From the NCBI GenBank assembly GCA_038045265.1, contig JBBSYL010000031.1, positions 1 through 36,833 of the forward strand: 36,833 nucleotides of DNA, written 5' to 3'. Position 1 is the first letter of the stretch, and every line of letters begins with the position of its first letter. This document shows, in pieces, positions 21,841 to 28,734 of the stretch. Under the pieces are notes generated by a model. The model saw nothing but the letters and a program-made list of their open reading frames with translations. It was not told where the DNA came from and ran no database searches. Source of the DNA: SICV01 sp038045265. Its GTDB lineage: Archaea; Nanobdellota; Nanobdellia; Pacearchaeales; GW2011-AR1. Position numbers and translations under genes: made by a program.

Positions 21841-21995
21841 AGCCGAGGTATAAATTGCATATTCTAGGGCATTTAGCTTAAGGTATTATATTGCTTATTA
21901 ATCTCTAGCAGGGCATATTTAAAGGAATTGTCGAGAGTTATTGTATGCGTTAGAAGTGATGGATTGGTTCGCGACAAGATGAAGAGAAAGGTTTA
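21829..21995 (+). repeat. ~167-bp leader repeat, copy R2
   Basis: Second copy of the leader (R1 at 20994-21159). Again it begins with the tRNA-Glu 3' end copy and ends in GAAAGGTTTATAAA, here the promoter of the AbiE operon. The sequences diverge right after the TATA, so the repeat carries leader and promoter but not the operator or genes. Confidence 0.8.
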
Positions 21996-22009
21996 TAAAC
22001 ATATTATAT

Positions 22010-22027
22010 TTCACCTAATAAGGTGAA
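22010..22027 (+). promoter_or_regulatory. Operator palindrome and RBS of AbiE operon
   Basis: TTCACCT/AGGTGAA with a 4-bp spacer (22010-22027), between the TATA in R2 and the abiEi start at 22035. The right arm AAGGTGA can also act as a ribosome binding site, so repressor binding and translation signals overlap. AbiEi proteins are known autoregulators. Confidence 0.65.
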
Positions 22028-22034
22028 TTAAGAT

Positions 22035-22637
22035 ATGAATAAGATAGACACAATTTTAAGAGAAGCAAAGGGAAAAATTCTTACGAGAAAAGATTTTGAT
22101 AGTTTGGCAACTAAATATAAATTTGATAAAGATACATTAAGAAGAGTTATGTTAAACAAAGGTTATTTAATAACTATTTTTAGAGGAGTTTATTATCTAA
22201 AAGATTATGAAGAAAAGAAATTAAATTCTTCAAAATATTCTCCTTATGAGTTATTAGCTTTAGGCTTAGAAAAGAAAGGGATTAAGTGGTATTTTGGTTT
22301 GAATACTGCTTTAAAGTTTCTTGGCTTAACTCATGAAGTTTTCCCAGTAAATATAGTAATTAATAATAATTTCAATAGAACAAAACCAATGAAAATAGCT
22401 GGTTCGAGTTTCTTTTTTGTAAAATTAAAGCCATCTTTATTTTTTGGTATGAAGAAAGAAAACACAGGAAACAAGATTGTACTTTATTATAGCAATATAG
22501 AAAAAACTCTCTTGGACATGATTTATCTAAAGAAAGATGTAGACCTAAATGAATATAAATTTAATAAGTCGCTTTTTATTAGGGAATCAAATAAATATAA
22601 TCGGATAGTAAAAAAGAAAATAAAGGAGTTGCTATAA
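22035..22637 (+). CDS. AbiEi-type antitoxin (type IV TA)
   Basis: A 200-residue protein. N-terminal winged helix (ILTRKDFDSLATKYKFDKDT, then LRRVMLNKGYLITIFRGVYY) followed by the AbiEi C-terminal domain (ELLALGLEKKGIKWYFGLNT, AGSSFFFVKLKP, EKTLLDMIYLKKDV). It overlaps the AbiEii gene by one base. In AbiE systems this protein represses the operon and counters the nucleotidyltransferase toxin without binding it directly; such systems give phage abortive infection in bacteria. Confidence 0.87.
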   Translation: MNKIDTILREAKGKILTRKDFDSLATKYKFDKDTLRRVMLNKGYLITIFRGVYYLKDYEEKKLNSSKYSPYELLALGLEKKGIKWYFGLNTALKFLGLTHEVFPVNIVINNNFNRTKPMKIAGSSFFFVKLKPSLFFGMKKENTGNKIVLYYSNIEKTLLDMIYLKKDVDLNEYKFNKSLFIRESNKYNRIVKKKIKELL

Positions 22638-23554
22638 TGGAAATAGATAAAGACAAACTGAAGAACTTCCTGAATTCAGTTAAGAATAAAACAAATATAA
22701 CTGCTCAAGAACTTATTGAAAAGGATTTTTACCTTAATATTTTGCTTTCAAAAATTAACTTTGAAGAATATGTATTCAAGGGAGGAACTTGCCTGGCTAA
22801 AGTATATCTCGATTATTTTAGATTTTCAGAAGATCTCGATTTTACTTTTGCAAATCAAAAACTCTGGGAAGGAAAATCAACCAAGAGCATAAAGAGAGTT
22901 TGCAAGGAGAAAATAGATGCTTTAGGAGAACAGCTGGAGAAAGTAGGATTTGACTTTATGTTTGATAAAGCAGATAGAAATTTTGTTGAAATTGGCAATA
23001 ACAATAAGCTTGTAACTTTCAAAGTTTATTATGATTCTGTTTTAACAGGAAAGCCCTCTTTTATTAAAATTCAGATTAATTTCTTAGAAAAGATAATATT
23101 CGCTCCACAAACAAAAGAACTCAATTTCTTAATCAAACCTAGCCAGTTTACAAAAGAAGATCAGATTTACTTTAAGGAATTTCTTGATTTTTATAAAATA
23201 ATAAAGATGAAAGTCTATGACTTAAAAGAAATAGTAACTGAGAAATTCCGTTCAATTCTAACAAGAAAAGCCATAAAGTCAAGAGATGCTATTGATTTAT
23301 TATTCATTTATCAAAAGTTTAAGATAAAACCTCAGGACTTCCTGAAGGAAACAAAAGAGAAGCTAGGGTATTCAATAAATAGCTATGAAAAGTATAAAGA
23401 TAATCTTATTTTAGCAAGAGATAAGCTTCAAACCCTAGAGTTTCAATATAATGAAGTTAGTGCTCTAGTAATAGAACCCTTCAACAAAGAAGACTTTGAT
23501 ACCTATGTCAAAGAGCTTAAGCCTTTGCTGATAAAATTAGCAAGTGAAATATAA
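22637..23554 (+). CDS. AbiEii-type nucleotidyltransferase toxin
   Basis: A 305-residue AbiEii/AbiGii-family protein. The active-site signature VFKGGTCLAKVYLDYFRFSE followed by DLDFTF (about residues 47-72) keeps the GG(T/S) and DxD residues. VKIQINFLE and KEIVTEKFRSILTRKAIKSR, then DAIDLLFIY, are further conserved blocks. Related MenT/AbiEii toxins add nucleotides to tRNA ends. Appears intact. A fragment of a relE gene begins 5 bp after its stop codon. Confidence 0.88.
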   Translation: MEIDKDKLKNFLNSVKNKTNITAQELIEKDFYLNILLSKINFEEYVFKGGTCLAKVYLDYFRFSEDLDFTFANQKLWEGKSTKSIKRVCKEKIDALGEQLEKVGFDFMFDKADRNFVEIGNNNKLVTFKVYYDSVLTGKPSFIKIQINFLEKIIFAPQTKELNFLIKPSQFTKEDQIYFKEFLDFYKIIKMKVYDLKEIVTEKFRSILTRKAIKSRDAIDLLFIYQKFKIKPQDFLKETKEKLGYSINSYEKYKDNLILARDKLQTLEFQYNEVSALVIEPFNKEDFDTYVKELKPLLIKLASEI

Positions 23555-23558
23555 TTGT

Positions 23559-23600
23559 GATTATATTGTTATTTTAGATTTTTATCATAAAGATGAATAG
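23559..23600 (+). pseudogene. Relic of relE: last 13 codons only
   Basis: Reads DYIVILDFYHKDE then stop, matching the end of the RelE toxin at 21500-21748 (DTIIILDFYHKDEQ). 21 bp are identical (23577-23597 and 21722-21742). The relic follows the AbiEii stop directly. Together with R2 in front, it shows the AbiE operon occupying the place of an AbrB/RelE body. Confidence 0.72.
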
Positions 23601-23628
23601 TAGGTGGTTGGTGCGTGATACGTGGAGG

Positions 23629-24393
23629 TTATTTTTTTGCTATTTTCCATAATAAATTAAATTGATCTATAAAGCTTTCTGCTATTTCTTTACTTTCTAT
23701 TGAAATCATGATTATCTCTATAGAGAATATTTCTAAAATTGTCAGATCGTCTATTATGTTTATGGTGATGGGAGAATTATATGGGATATATCTTACTTGT
23801 GTTCCTTTCTCTATATACTTTGTTTCACCCTTTGCTTCTTCTGTAAATATCTTTTTTACTTCTACTTTCTTTAACAATCTTCTTGGTTGAACATTTTCCA
23901 TATAGTGACTATGGGCAATTTTTGAGTATTTTTCTTCAGGTAAAACTCCTAGGACATATAGTTTAGACCCTTTCTTATATCTATTAATCTCTTTATATGA
24001 AGCAGTTTTATAACCTTCATCTCCAGTGAATATTTCTATTTTTATGGGATTTTTATCTTTATTTATCTTTTCCATAATTGAAGGCAAAAAGTTCTTTAGG
24101 GACTTTTCATAATTTGAAATGATTTCTTTCTTCTTCTTTAAGTAAATATCAATTCGATTAGGATCTGTAGGGCTAAACTTTTTTATATTATTTTCGATTA
24201 TCTCGCTTACAAATCCTTTGTTCTTTAGAGATTCTAAGATTTCGTATATTTTTCCAGTCCTAATCTCTGCTTTCTTTAATATCTCTCCAGAAGTGGATTT
24301 TCCTATATCTAGAAGTGCCAAATATATCTTTGATTCATAATTAGTTAATCCTATTTCTCTTAACAATGCTTCAAATTTTTGAATTTCTTCCAT
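23629..24393 (-). CDS. TrmB-family transcriptional regulator
   Basis: A 254-residue protein. N-terminal winged helix with the TrmB pattern (LTNYESKIYLALLDIGKSTS, then ILKKAEIRTGKIYEILESLK and KGFVSEI), a coiled-coil linker and a C-terminal effector-binding domain (KIEIFTGDEGYKTASYKEIN). TrmB-type regulators usually sense sugars or other small metabolites. It is divergent from the PLP-fold gene at 24506 and may control it. Confidence 0.85.
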   Translation of the reverse strand: MEEIQKFEALLREIGLTNYESKIYLALLDIGKSTSGEILKKAEIRTGKIYEILESLKNKGFVSEIIENNIKKFSPTDPNRIDIYLKKKKEIISNYEKSLKNFLPSIMEKINKDKNPIKIEIFTGDEGYKTASYKEINRYKKGSKLYVLGVLPEEKYSKIAHSHYMENVQPRRLLKKVEVKKIFTEEAKGETKYIEKGTQVRYIPYNSPITINIIDDLTILEIFSIEIIMISIESKEIAESFIDQFNLLWKIAKK

Positions 24394-24505
24394 CTTATTT
24401 TTAAGAAGGATTATTATTTAAATCTTACCTTTATACCTACTTACGGGGGAGGGTTATATTTAAATAGGGCATCTTTAATGTTATTATTATAGAGTGACTA
24501 ATAAT

Positions 24506-25420
24506 ATGGAAAAACAAAGACAGAAACTGTATGCAGAAATTGCGTCAAAAGTAGGTAATACTCCTTTAGTTCCCTATTTGGGAATGATGCCTGATTTCAA
24601 TGATAATGGGAATTGTATCTGGATTAAAAGAGAATGTGATAATCCCTTCGGAAGCCATTATGATAGAGTGTATATTTCATTATTCAGAGATTTAGAAGAA
24701 CATGGAGATCTAAAACCTGGGATGAACGTTTTAGAAACTTCTTCTGGTTCAGCAGGGGTTTCTTTTGCTGGAATAGGTAAATTGCTAGGATATAACTGTT
24801 ATGTAATGATTCCTGATGATACTATTAAGCAAAAGAGAATTGAAGCAATCAAAGCACAAGGCGGGACAATTATTCCAACTCCTTCTGATGAAGATATTTT
24901 TGGATTTACTAAAAAAAGAATTGTAGAAAACATAAAGAAATATCATGCTAAATTTTTAAATCATTCAATGGGATATAAAGGAAGTAACAACGATATAACT
25001 TTGAGATCGTTAGAGTCGATTGCTTTAGAAGTATTGAAAGCAAGAACAGATTTTGATATATTTGTTGCAGGTATAGGTAATGGTTCAAGTATTGTTGGTC
25101 CTGGAAGAATTTTTAGAAAAAATAATCCAGATATACAAATTATAGGTTACATGCCTAAGAAAGTTGGAAAAAGTCAATATCCAGGTTTAATGAATCAAAA
25201 TGGGATAAATCATCCAATTGATTTTCCTCACATTAAAGAGGCACAAAAATTAATGAACAGAGTAGAATTTGTAGATGATTTAGATATTCCATTTTATCAT
25301 AGAGACTTGGGGAAAACTAGTCAAGCAGGTATTCGAGTAGCTTTAGATTTAGCTAGGCAAGTTCAGGAGAAGTATATTTTAGTTATTGGTTATGATAAAT
25401 CAGAAAGATATTGTGAATAA
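24506..25420 (+). CDS. Cysteine-synthase-like fold-type II protein lacking the PLP lysine
   Basis: About 304 residues aligned along the length of cysteine synthase/cystathionine beta-synthase: VGNTPLVPYL, NPFGSHYDR, ETSSGSAGVSFAGIGKLLGY, GIGNGSSIVGPG, SERYCE. The Schiff-base lysine of GSxKDR is Tyr52 here (GSHYDR), and SGNTG is changed to SGSAG. Such a protein cannot form the usual PLP aldimine, so it is probably a pseudoenzyme or binds another ligand. The GTG at 24494 would add four residues. I chose ATG 24506, downstream of a TATA at 24456-24466. Lies inside the tRNA-Glu island. Confidence 0.78.
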   Translation: MEKQRQKLYAEIASKVGNTPLVPYLGMMPDFNDNGNCIWIKRECDNPFGSHYDRVYISLFRDLEEHGDLKPGMNVLETSSGSAGVSFAGIGKLLGYNCYVMIPDDTIKQKRIEAIKAQGGTIIPTPSDEDIFGFTKKRIVENIKKYHAKFLNHSMGYKGSNNDITLRSLESIALEVLKARTDFDIFVAGIGNGSSIVGPGRIFRKNNPDIQIIGYMPKKVGKSQYPGLMNQNGINHPIDFPHIKEAQKLMNRVEFVDDLDIPFYHRDLGKTSQAGIRVALDLARQVQEKYILVIGYDKSERYCE

Positions 25421-25517
25421 TTTAACTATTCTAAAAGTTATAACTTAAATTTTTTATTTTAAGCAAGGGTGTCCTTCTAAACTATCAGATGCCCCAAGAA
25501 TATGCAATTTTGTTTTA

Positions 25518-25590
25518 TGCCCCAACCGGGATTCGCACCCGGGTTTAGGCCGCGAAAGGGCCTCGTCCTTGACTACTAGACTATTAGGGC
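25518..25590 (-). tRNA. tRNA-Glu (TTC)
   Basis: Minus-strand cloverleaf: acceptor GCCCTAA/TTGGGGC (one G-U), D arm GTCT/GGAC, anticodon stem AGGCC/GGCCT with loop CTTTCGC (anticodon TTC), T arm CCGGG/CCCGG with loop TGCGAAT, discriminator A, no encoded CCA. The last 11 nt and the 10-bp 3' flank (25508-25528) are repeated exactly at 21820-21840, and a shorter copy is at 20994, so this gene is the probable integration target of the island to its left. Confidence 0.92.
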
Positions 25591-25698
25591 TATGTTTGTG
25601 AGAGAAAAAATTTACTTTTAAACCTTCCTGTTTATTATTCATTCAGTAGTGAAATTACAGGATAGAAAGGCATTTAAATGCGTAAAATGCTTATTTTC

Positions 25699-26649
25699 AT
25701 GCAAGTTAATGATTTAATTTTCAAGGAGCTCATAAAGAGAGGTTATTCTCTTAGGGGGAATACAAGGGTGTGGGATATATCTGATTCTAAATTATGGTAT
25801 CTTACTCCGCCTCAAGCTCAAGCATATTTGAATATAGAAGATTCTACAAAATATCAGGGAGACATTTCTGATAAGGAAATGTCTCTTTTGGATGGCCATA
25901 TCCAAGAAATAGTTGGCAAGGTCTTGCATGGAAGTTGTATAAATATCATAGATATAGGATGTGGAGATGGAAGAAAGGCAATTCCAGTTATAGATGAAGT
26001 TTGTAAGAAGACTAGATTAAAATATTGTCCAGTTGATATAAGTAGCTTCATGGTTAAGCAGGCAATAAATAGGATAAGCAAGCTTGGGAAAGGAGAGGTA
26101 GTGCAGTTTAAGTGGAATATTTCTGATTTTGAGAATTTGGAAAATGTTTCTGCTTTGCTTAGAGATCCAGAGTTTAGACAAAATTTCTTATTATTTTTGG
26201 GAGGAACAGTAACCAATTTTGAAGTTCATGAAGTTATGTATGAGGTAGCAGAAGCAGTTGATCAAGGATTGGATTATCTATTAATAGGGTTGGGATTAAG
26301 AACAGAAAGCGTAAATGAACTAACTAAAAAATTAAGGTCTGAAGAGTTTGATAAATTTTTTGGACTTGTTCTTCTTGAAATTGGATTTTCTAGAGAAGAA
26401 ATAGAACTTGGTACAAGGTACAGCCAGGAAGGACCAAGAATAGAGTGGTACTATACAATAAGAAAAAATAAAACAATTTCTCTTGGAGAGAAATCAATAA
26501 GATTTAATGAGGGGGATCAGATTCTTGTTGGAACCACATATAGATATAGTAAAGAAGAATTTGAAGAAGCCATGAGACTTTATTTCTTCGAAGTAACTTT
26601 CTATATGAGTGATGATGGTTCTAGAGCTTTAGTTTTGTGCAAGAAATAG
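25699..26649 (+). CDS. EgtD-like (Methyltransf_33) SAM-dependent methyltransferase
   Basis: About 316 residues. SAM motif I is IIDIGCGDGRKAIPVI (near residue 85) and LFLGGTVTNF (near 167) matches the FLGGTIGNL signature of EgtD histidine methyltransferases. The C-terminal TTYRYSKEEFEEAMRLYFFE followed by VTFYMSDDGSRALVL is the EgtD-type end. The EgtD residues that grip the histidine amino group (E and S of TExS) seem replaced by G and T, so the substrate may differ. Start chosen at 25699: BRE/TATA GAAAGGCATTTAAAT (25665-25679) covers the earlier ATG and lies ~25 bp upstream. Confidence 0.8.
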   Translation: MQVNDLIFKELIKRGYSLRGNTRVWDISDSKLWYLTPPQAQAYLNIEDSTKYQGDISDKEMSLLDGHIQEIVGKVLHGSCINIIDIGCGDGRKAIPVIDEVCKKTRLKYCPVDISSFMVKQAINRISKLGKGEVVQFKWNISDFENLENVSALLRDPEFRQNFLLFLGGTVTNFEVHEVMYEVAEAVDQGLDYLLIGLGLRTESVNELTKKLRSEEFDKFFGLVLLEIGFSREEIELGTRYSQEGPRIEWYYTIRKNKTISLGEKSIRFNEGDQILVGTTYRYSKEEFEEAMRLYFFEVTFYMSDDGSRALVLCKK

Positions 26650-27420
26650 TTATTCAGTTTTCTTAGCAACAATTGTCCAATATCCTTTCTTGATGTGTTC
26701 TGCGTATATTGCTTCTGCCTTTGCAGGTACTGTATCTGACCAGATTCCTAAGTCTTCTGTGAAGAAACATCTAGACATTCTTCTTCCAAATATTCCAGAG
26801 TATTTTGATTCATACTTTGTCTTACGTTCGTCATGATCATTAAAATTTCCTTCTGAAATGTCATAGTGCGTTCTTATTACTACTCCTTTTCTTTTTGTTA
26901 TTCTTGATAAATGATATTCTGCACGTAATGAACTAATTATTATGCTTATCATTTCAGGAGTGTTTAAACCTGAAGCCCTTATCCATCTATTAGCTAATTC
27001 TGTATCTAATGGGCTTACTGGATGTCCTTCTCCTGTTTCTGGAAAGATAAAAAATGAATAGTCAGAGATATTTGAAGGCATTTCAGAATCTACTAAATTA
27101 TCTTTTACTAAAACTACTTTTCTTCTAACTGTTAAGTCCAATTCTCTTGGATGTTGTTTTATTTCTGAAGGTATTCCCCTACTTGCTAATACTGTTTGTG
27201 CGTTGCTTAGCATTTCATCTGAAATGTCTGTGCCTATAACTAAAGAATTAGGAGACCTTTCAAATAATCTCGCTAATAGTCCTGCTGGACCGCATCCAAC
27301 TTCTGTCATAACTCCTTTAAAGTTTATTGGAGTAAATTCTACTAATCTTCTATATGCATTTATATATTCTACGGATTGACTTCTTTGAAGCCAACCTTCT
27401 GGTGTAACTAAATCGTTCAT
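26650..27420 (-). CDS. Class I SAM-dependent methyltransferase
   Basis: A 256-residue protein with motif I MTEVGCGPAGLLARLFERSP (near residue 38) and the acidic strand 2 end LVIGTDISDEMLSNA. The middle (SFFIFPETGEGHPVSPLDTE) and C-terminal half (YSGIFGRRMSRCFFTEDLGI) are not a family I know. Converges with the EgtD-like methyltransferase with no gap between stop codons. Substrate unknown. Confidence 0.78.
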   Translation of the reverse strand: MNDLVTPEGWLQRSQSVEYINAYRRLVEFTPINFKGVMTEVGCGPAGLLARLFERSPNSLVIGTDISDEMLSNAQTVLASRGIPSEIKQHPRELDLTVRRKVVLVKDNLVDSEMPSNISDYSFFIFPETGEGHPVSPLDTELANRWIRASGLNTPEMISIIISSLRAEYHLSRITKRKGVVIRTHYDISEGNFNDHDERKTKYESKYSGIFGRRMSRCFFTEDLGIWSDTVPAKAEAIYAEHIKKGYWTIVAKKTE

Positions 27421-27517
27421 AAAATTATTCTTATGAACTGGTTTTTAAATCATTCTATTGAATTTTCTAAAACTTAGTAAGAGAAAAGTTTAAAATGGAA
27501 TGACTTTCCATGATTTT

Positions 27518-28015
27518 ATGGATATGCGCAAACTCAATGATAGAGATTTTGGATTGCTTACCCCTGTGATACTTCTGGCTAGGCCAAATATATATTTTTT
27601 TGAAAGTACTGAAGATTTTAATGATGCGAGAAAAAGGGGAGTCATTAAACCCATTAGGAGGCCTCCTTGGTTTTTGGATTCTAAGTATAATGGTTTGGCT
27701 CTTCTAGGTTTTAGGAATAATTTGAGATTTAATTTTGATGAAGATGAAGGATATTATCTGGCAGATTTTACAGGGAGCTTCACCATACATTTTCCGCCTG
27801 TTATAAGTAATTCTAGATTTAATTTTGAGATGCATCCAGAATCGTTGGCTTTTTTAAGGGCAAATCCAGGAGCACTTTTGAAGAGAACTGCTCTTTTGTA
27901 TAACCCTTCTGATGAGAAACCTAATTTAGTAAGTTTTGATGTTGCTAATGGTGAAAGCAGAGAAAGATTCGGTTGTGATAGTTTCGGTTTAGATGATTCG
28001 ATAGGATTTGGCTAA
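27518..28015 (+). CDS. Hypothetical protein
   Basis: About 165 residues, soluble, no motif recognised. Contains RPNIYFFESTEDFNDARKRG, PIRRPPWFLDSKYNGLALLG and a Phe/Asn-rich beta region. ATGs at 27500, 27518 and 27524 are in frame; a TATA (AGTTTAAAAT, 27488-27497) ~25 bp ahead of 27518 favours that start. Stands alone between a divergent methyltransferase and tRNA-Ile. Function unknown. Confidence 0.58.
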   Translation: MDMRKLNDRDFGLLTPVILLARPNIYFFESTEDFNDARKRGVIKPIRRPPWFLDSKYNGLALLGFRNNLRFNFDEDEGYYLADFTGSFTIHFPPVISNSRFNFEMHPESLAFLRANPGALLKRTALLYNPSDEKPNLVSFDVANGESRERFGCDSFGLDDSIGFG

Positions 28016-28035
28016 TTTCAAATCTCTGGATAAAA

Positions 28036-28195
28036 TGATCCCAGAGAGATTTGAACTCTCGACCTCCGCCTTTCTTAGTTGCCTAAAGAACCAAGGTTCT
28101 TCAAGGCTTCCATCTCCTTTAATAGGAGTAAATCATGTCTCTAGTGAGACACGCTCTTATAAGAGCGGCGCTCTAACCAACTGAGCTATGGGATC
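28036..28195 (-). tRNA. tRNA-Ile (TAT) with 86-nt intron at 37/38
   Basis: Minus strand. Exons 28158-28195 and 28036-28071; intron 28072-28157. Acceptor GATCCCA/TGGGATC (7 perfect pairs), D arm GCTC/GAGC, anticodon stem CCGCT/GGCGG, loop CTTATAA with anticodon TAT, T arm GAGAG/CTCTC with loop TTCAAAT, discriminator A. CTTA of the loop pairs with TAAG near the intron's 3' end, leaving 3-nt bulges at both cuts, the bulge-helix-bulge used by archaeal splicing endonuclease. The intron itself has hairpins GTCTC/GAGAC, CTCC/GGAG and AGAACC/GGTTCT. This tRNA would read AUA directly. Confidence 0.85.
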
Positions 28196-28291
28196 GGTAA
28201 TAAAAGCCAATGAATATTATTTAAACGTTATTCTTTTGTCTGATTGGTTCTTTATAGTAACATTTTTAAGGTTTCTCTTGTTATGTCTATT

Positions 28292-28513
28292 ATGGCTGAA
28301 TTTAATGTAATAATTGAGAAGGGAGAAGATGGATATTTGATATCTAAAGTTGTAGGTCTGCCTGGATGTCATACTCAGGGCAAAACCATTAAAGAAGTAT
28401 TGGAAAGAATAAAAGAAGCCATTGAATTGTGTCTTGAAGCAGATAAAGAAAATGTAAAGTCTATGAAATTTATAGGAGTTCAAAAAATAGAGGTAAATGG
28501 TAAGGTTGCCTAG
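28292..28513 (+). CDS. hicB: HicB-family antitoxin
   Basis: A 73-residue HicB domain: MAEFNVIIEKGEDGYLISKV, GLPGCHTQGKTIKEVLERIK, EAIELCLEAD. HicB folds like a degraded RNase H and blocks HicA. In-frame ATGs upstream exist; the TATA-like TTTTTAAG (28263-28270) ~25 bp before 28292 and the family's usual N-terminus support this start. There is no C-terminal HTH. Its partner hicA is broken by two stop codons, so this antitoxin is orphaned. Confidence 0.87.
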   Translation: MAEFNVIIEKGEDGYLISKVVGLPGCHTQGKTIKEVLERIKEAIELCLEADKENVKSMKFIGVQKIEVNGKVA

Positions 28514-28721
28514 AGTTTCTGGAAAAGAATTGTGTAAAATAATAGAAAAATTAGGTTTCTTGAAAATACAAGCCAAGGGCAGTCATGCGCGATTTAAACA
28601 TATTGATGGAAGGTGAACAGTTGTTCCTGTTCATGGTAATGAAGAATAGGGTATAGGATTATTAACTGAAATATTGAAACAACTTAAATTAACTAGAGAA
28701 GATTTTGAGAAGTTATTATGA
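28497..28721 (+). pseudogene. hicA: Broken hicA toxin gene (two in-frame stops)
   Basis: From ATG 28497, overlapping hicB, the frame reads MVRLPRVSGKELCKIIEKLG then GSHARFKHIDGR, stop TGA (28614), TVVPVHGNEE, stop TAG (28647), GIGLLTEILKQLKLTREDF and the natural stop at 28719. The HicA dsRNA-binding-like fold and catalytic His (GSHARF) are recognisable end to end. Both stops lie in the C-terminal half; loss of toxicity is expected. Confidence 0.88.
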
Positions 28722-28734
28722 TTAAGTTTATTGG

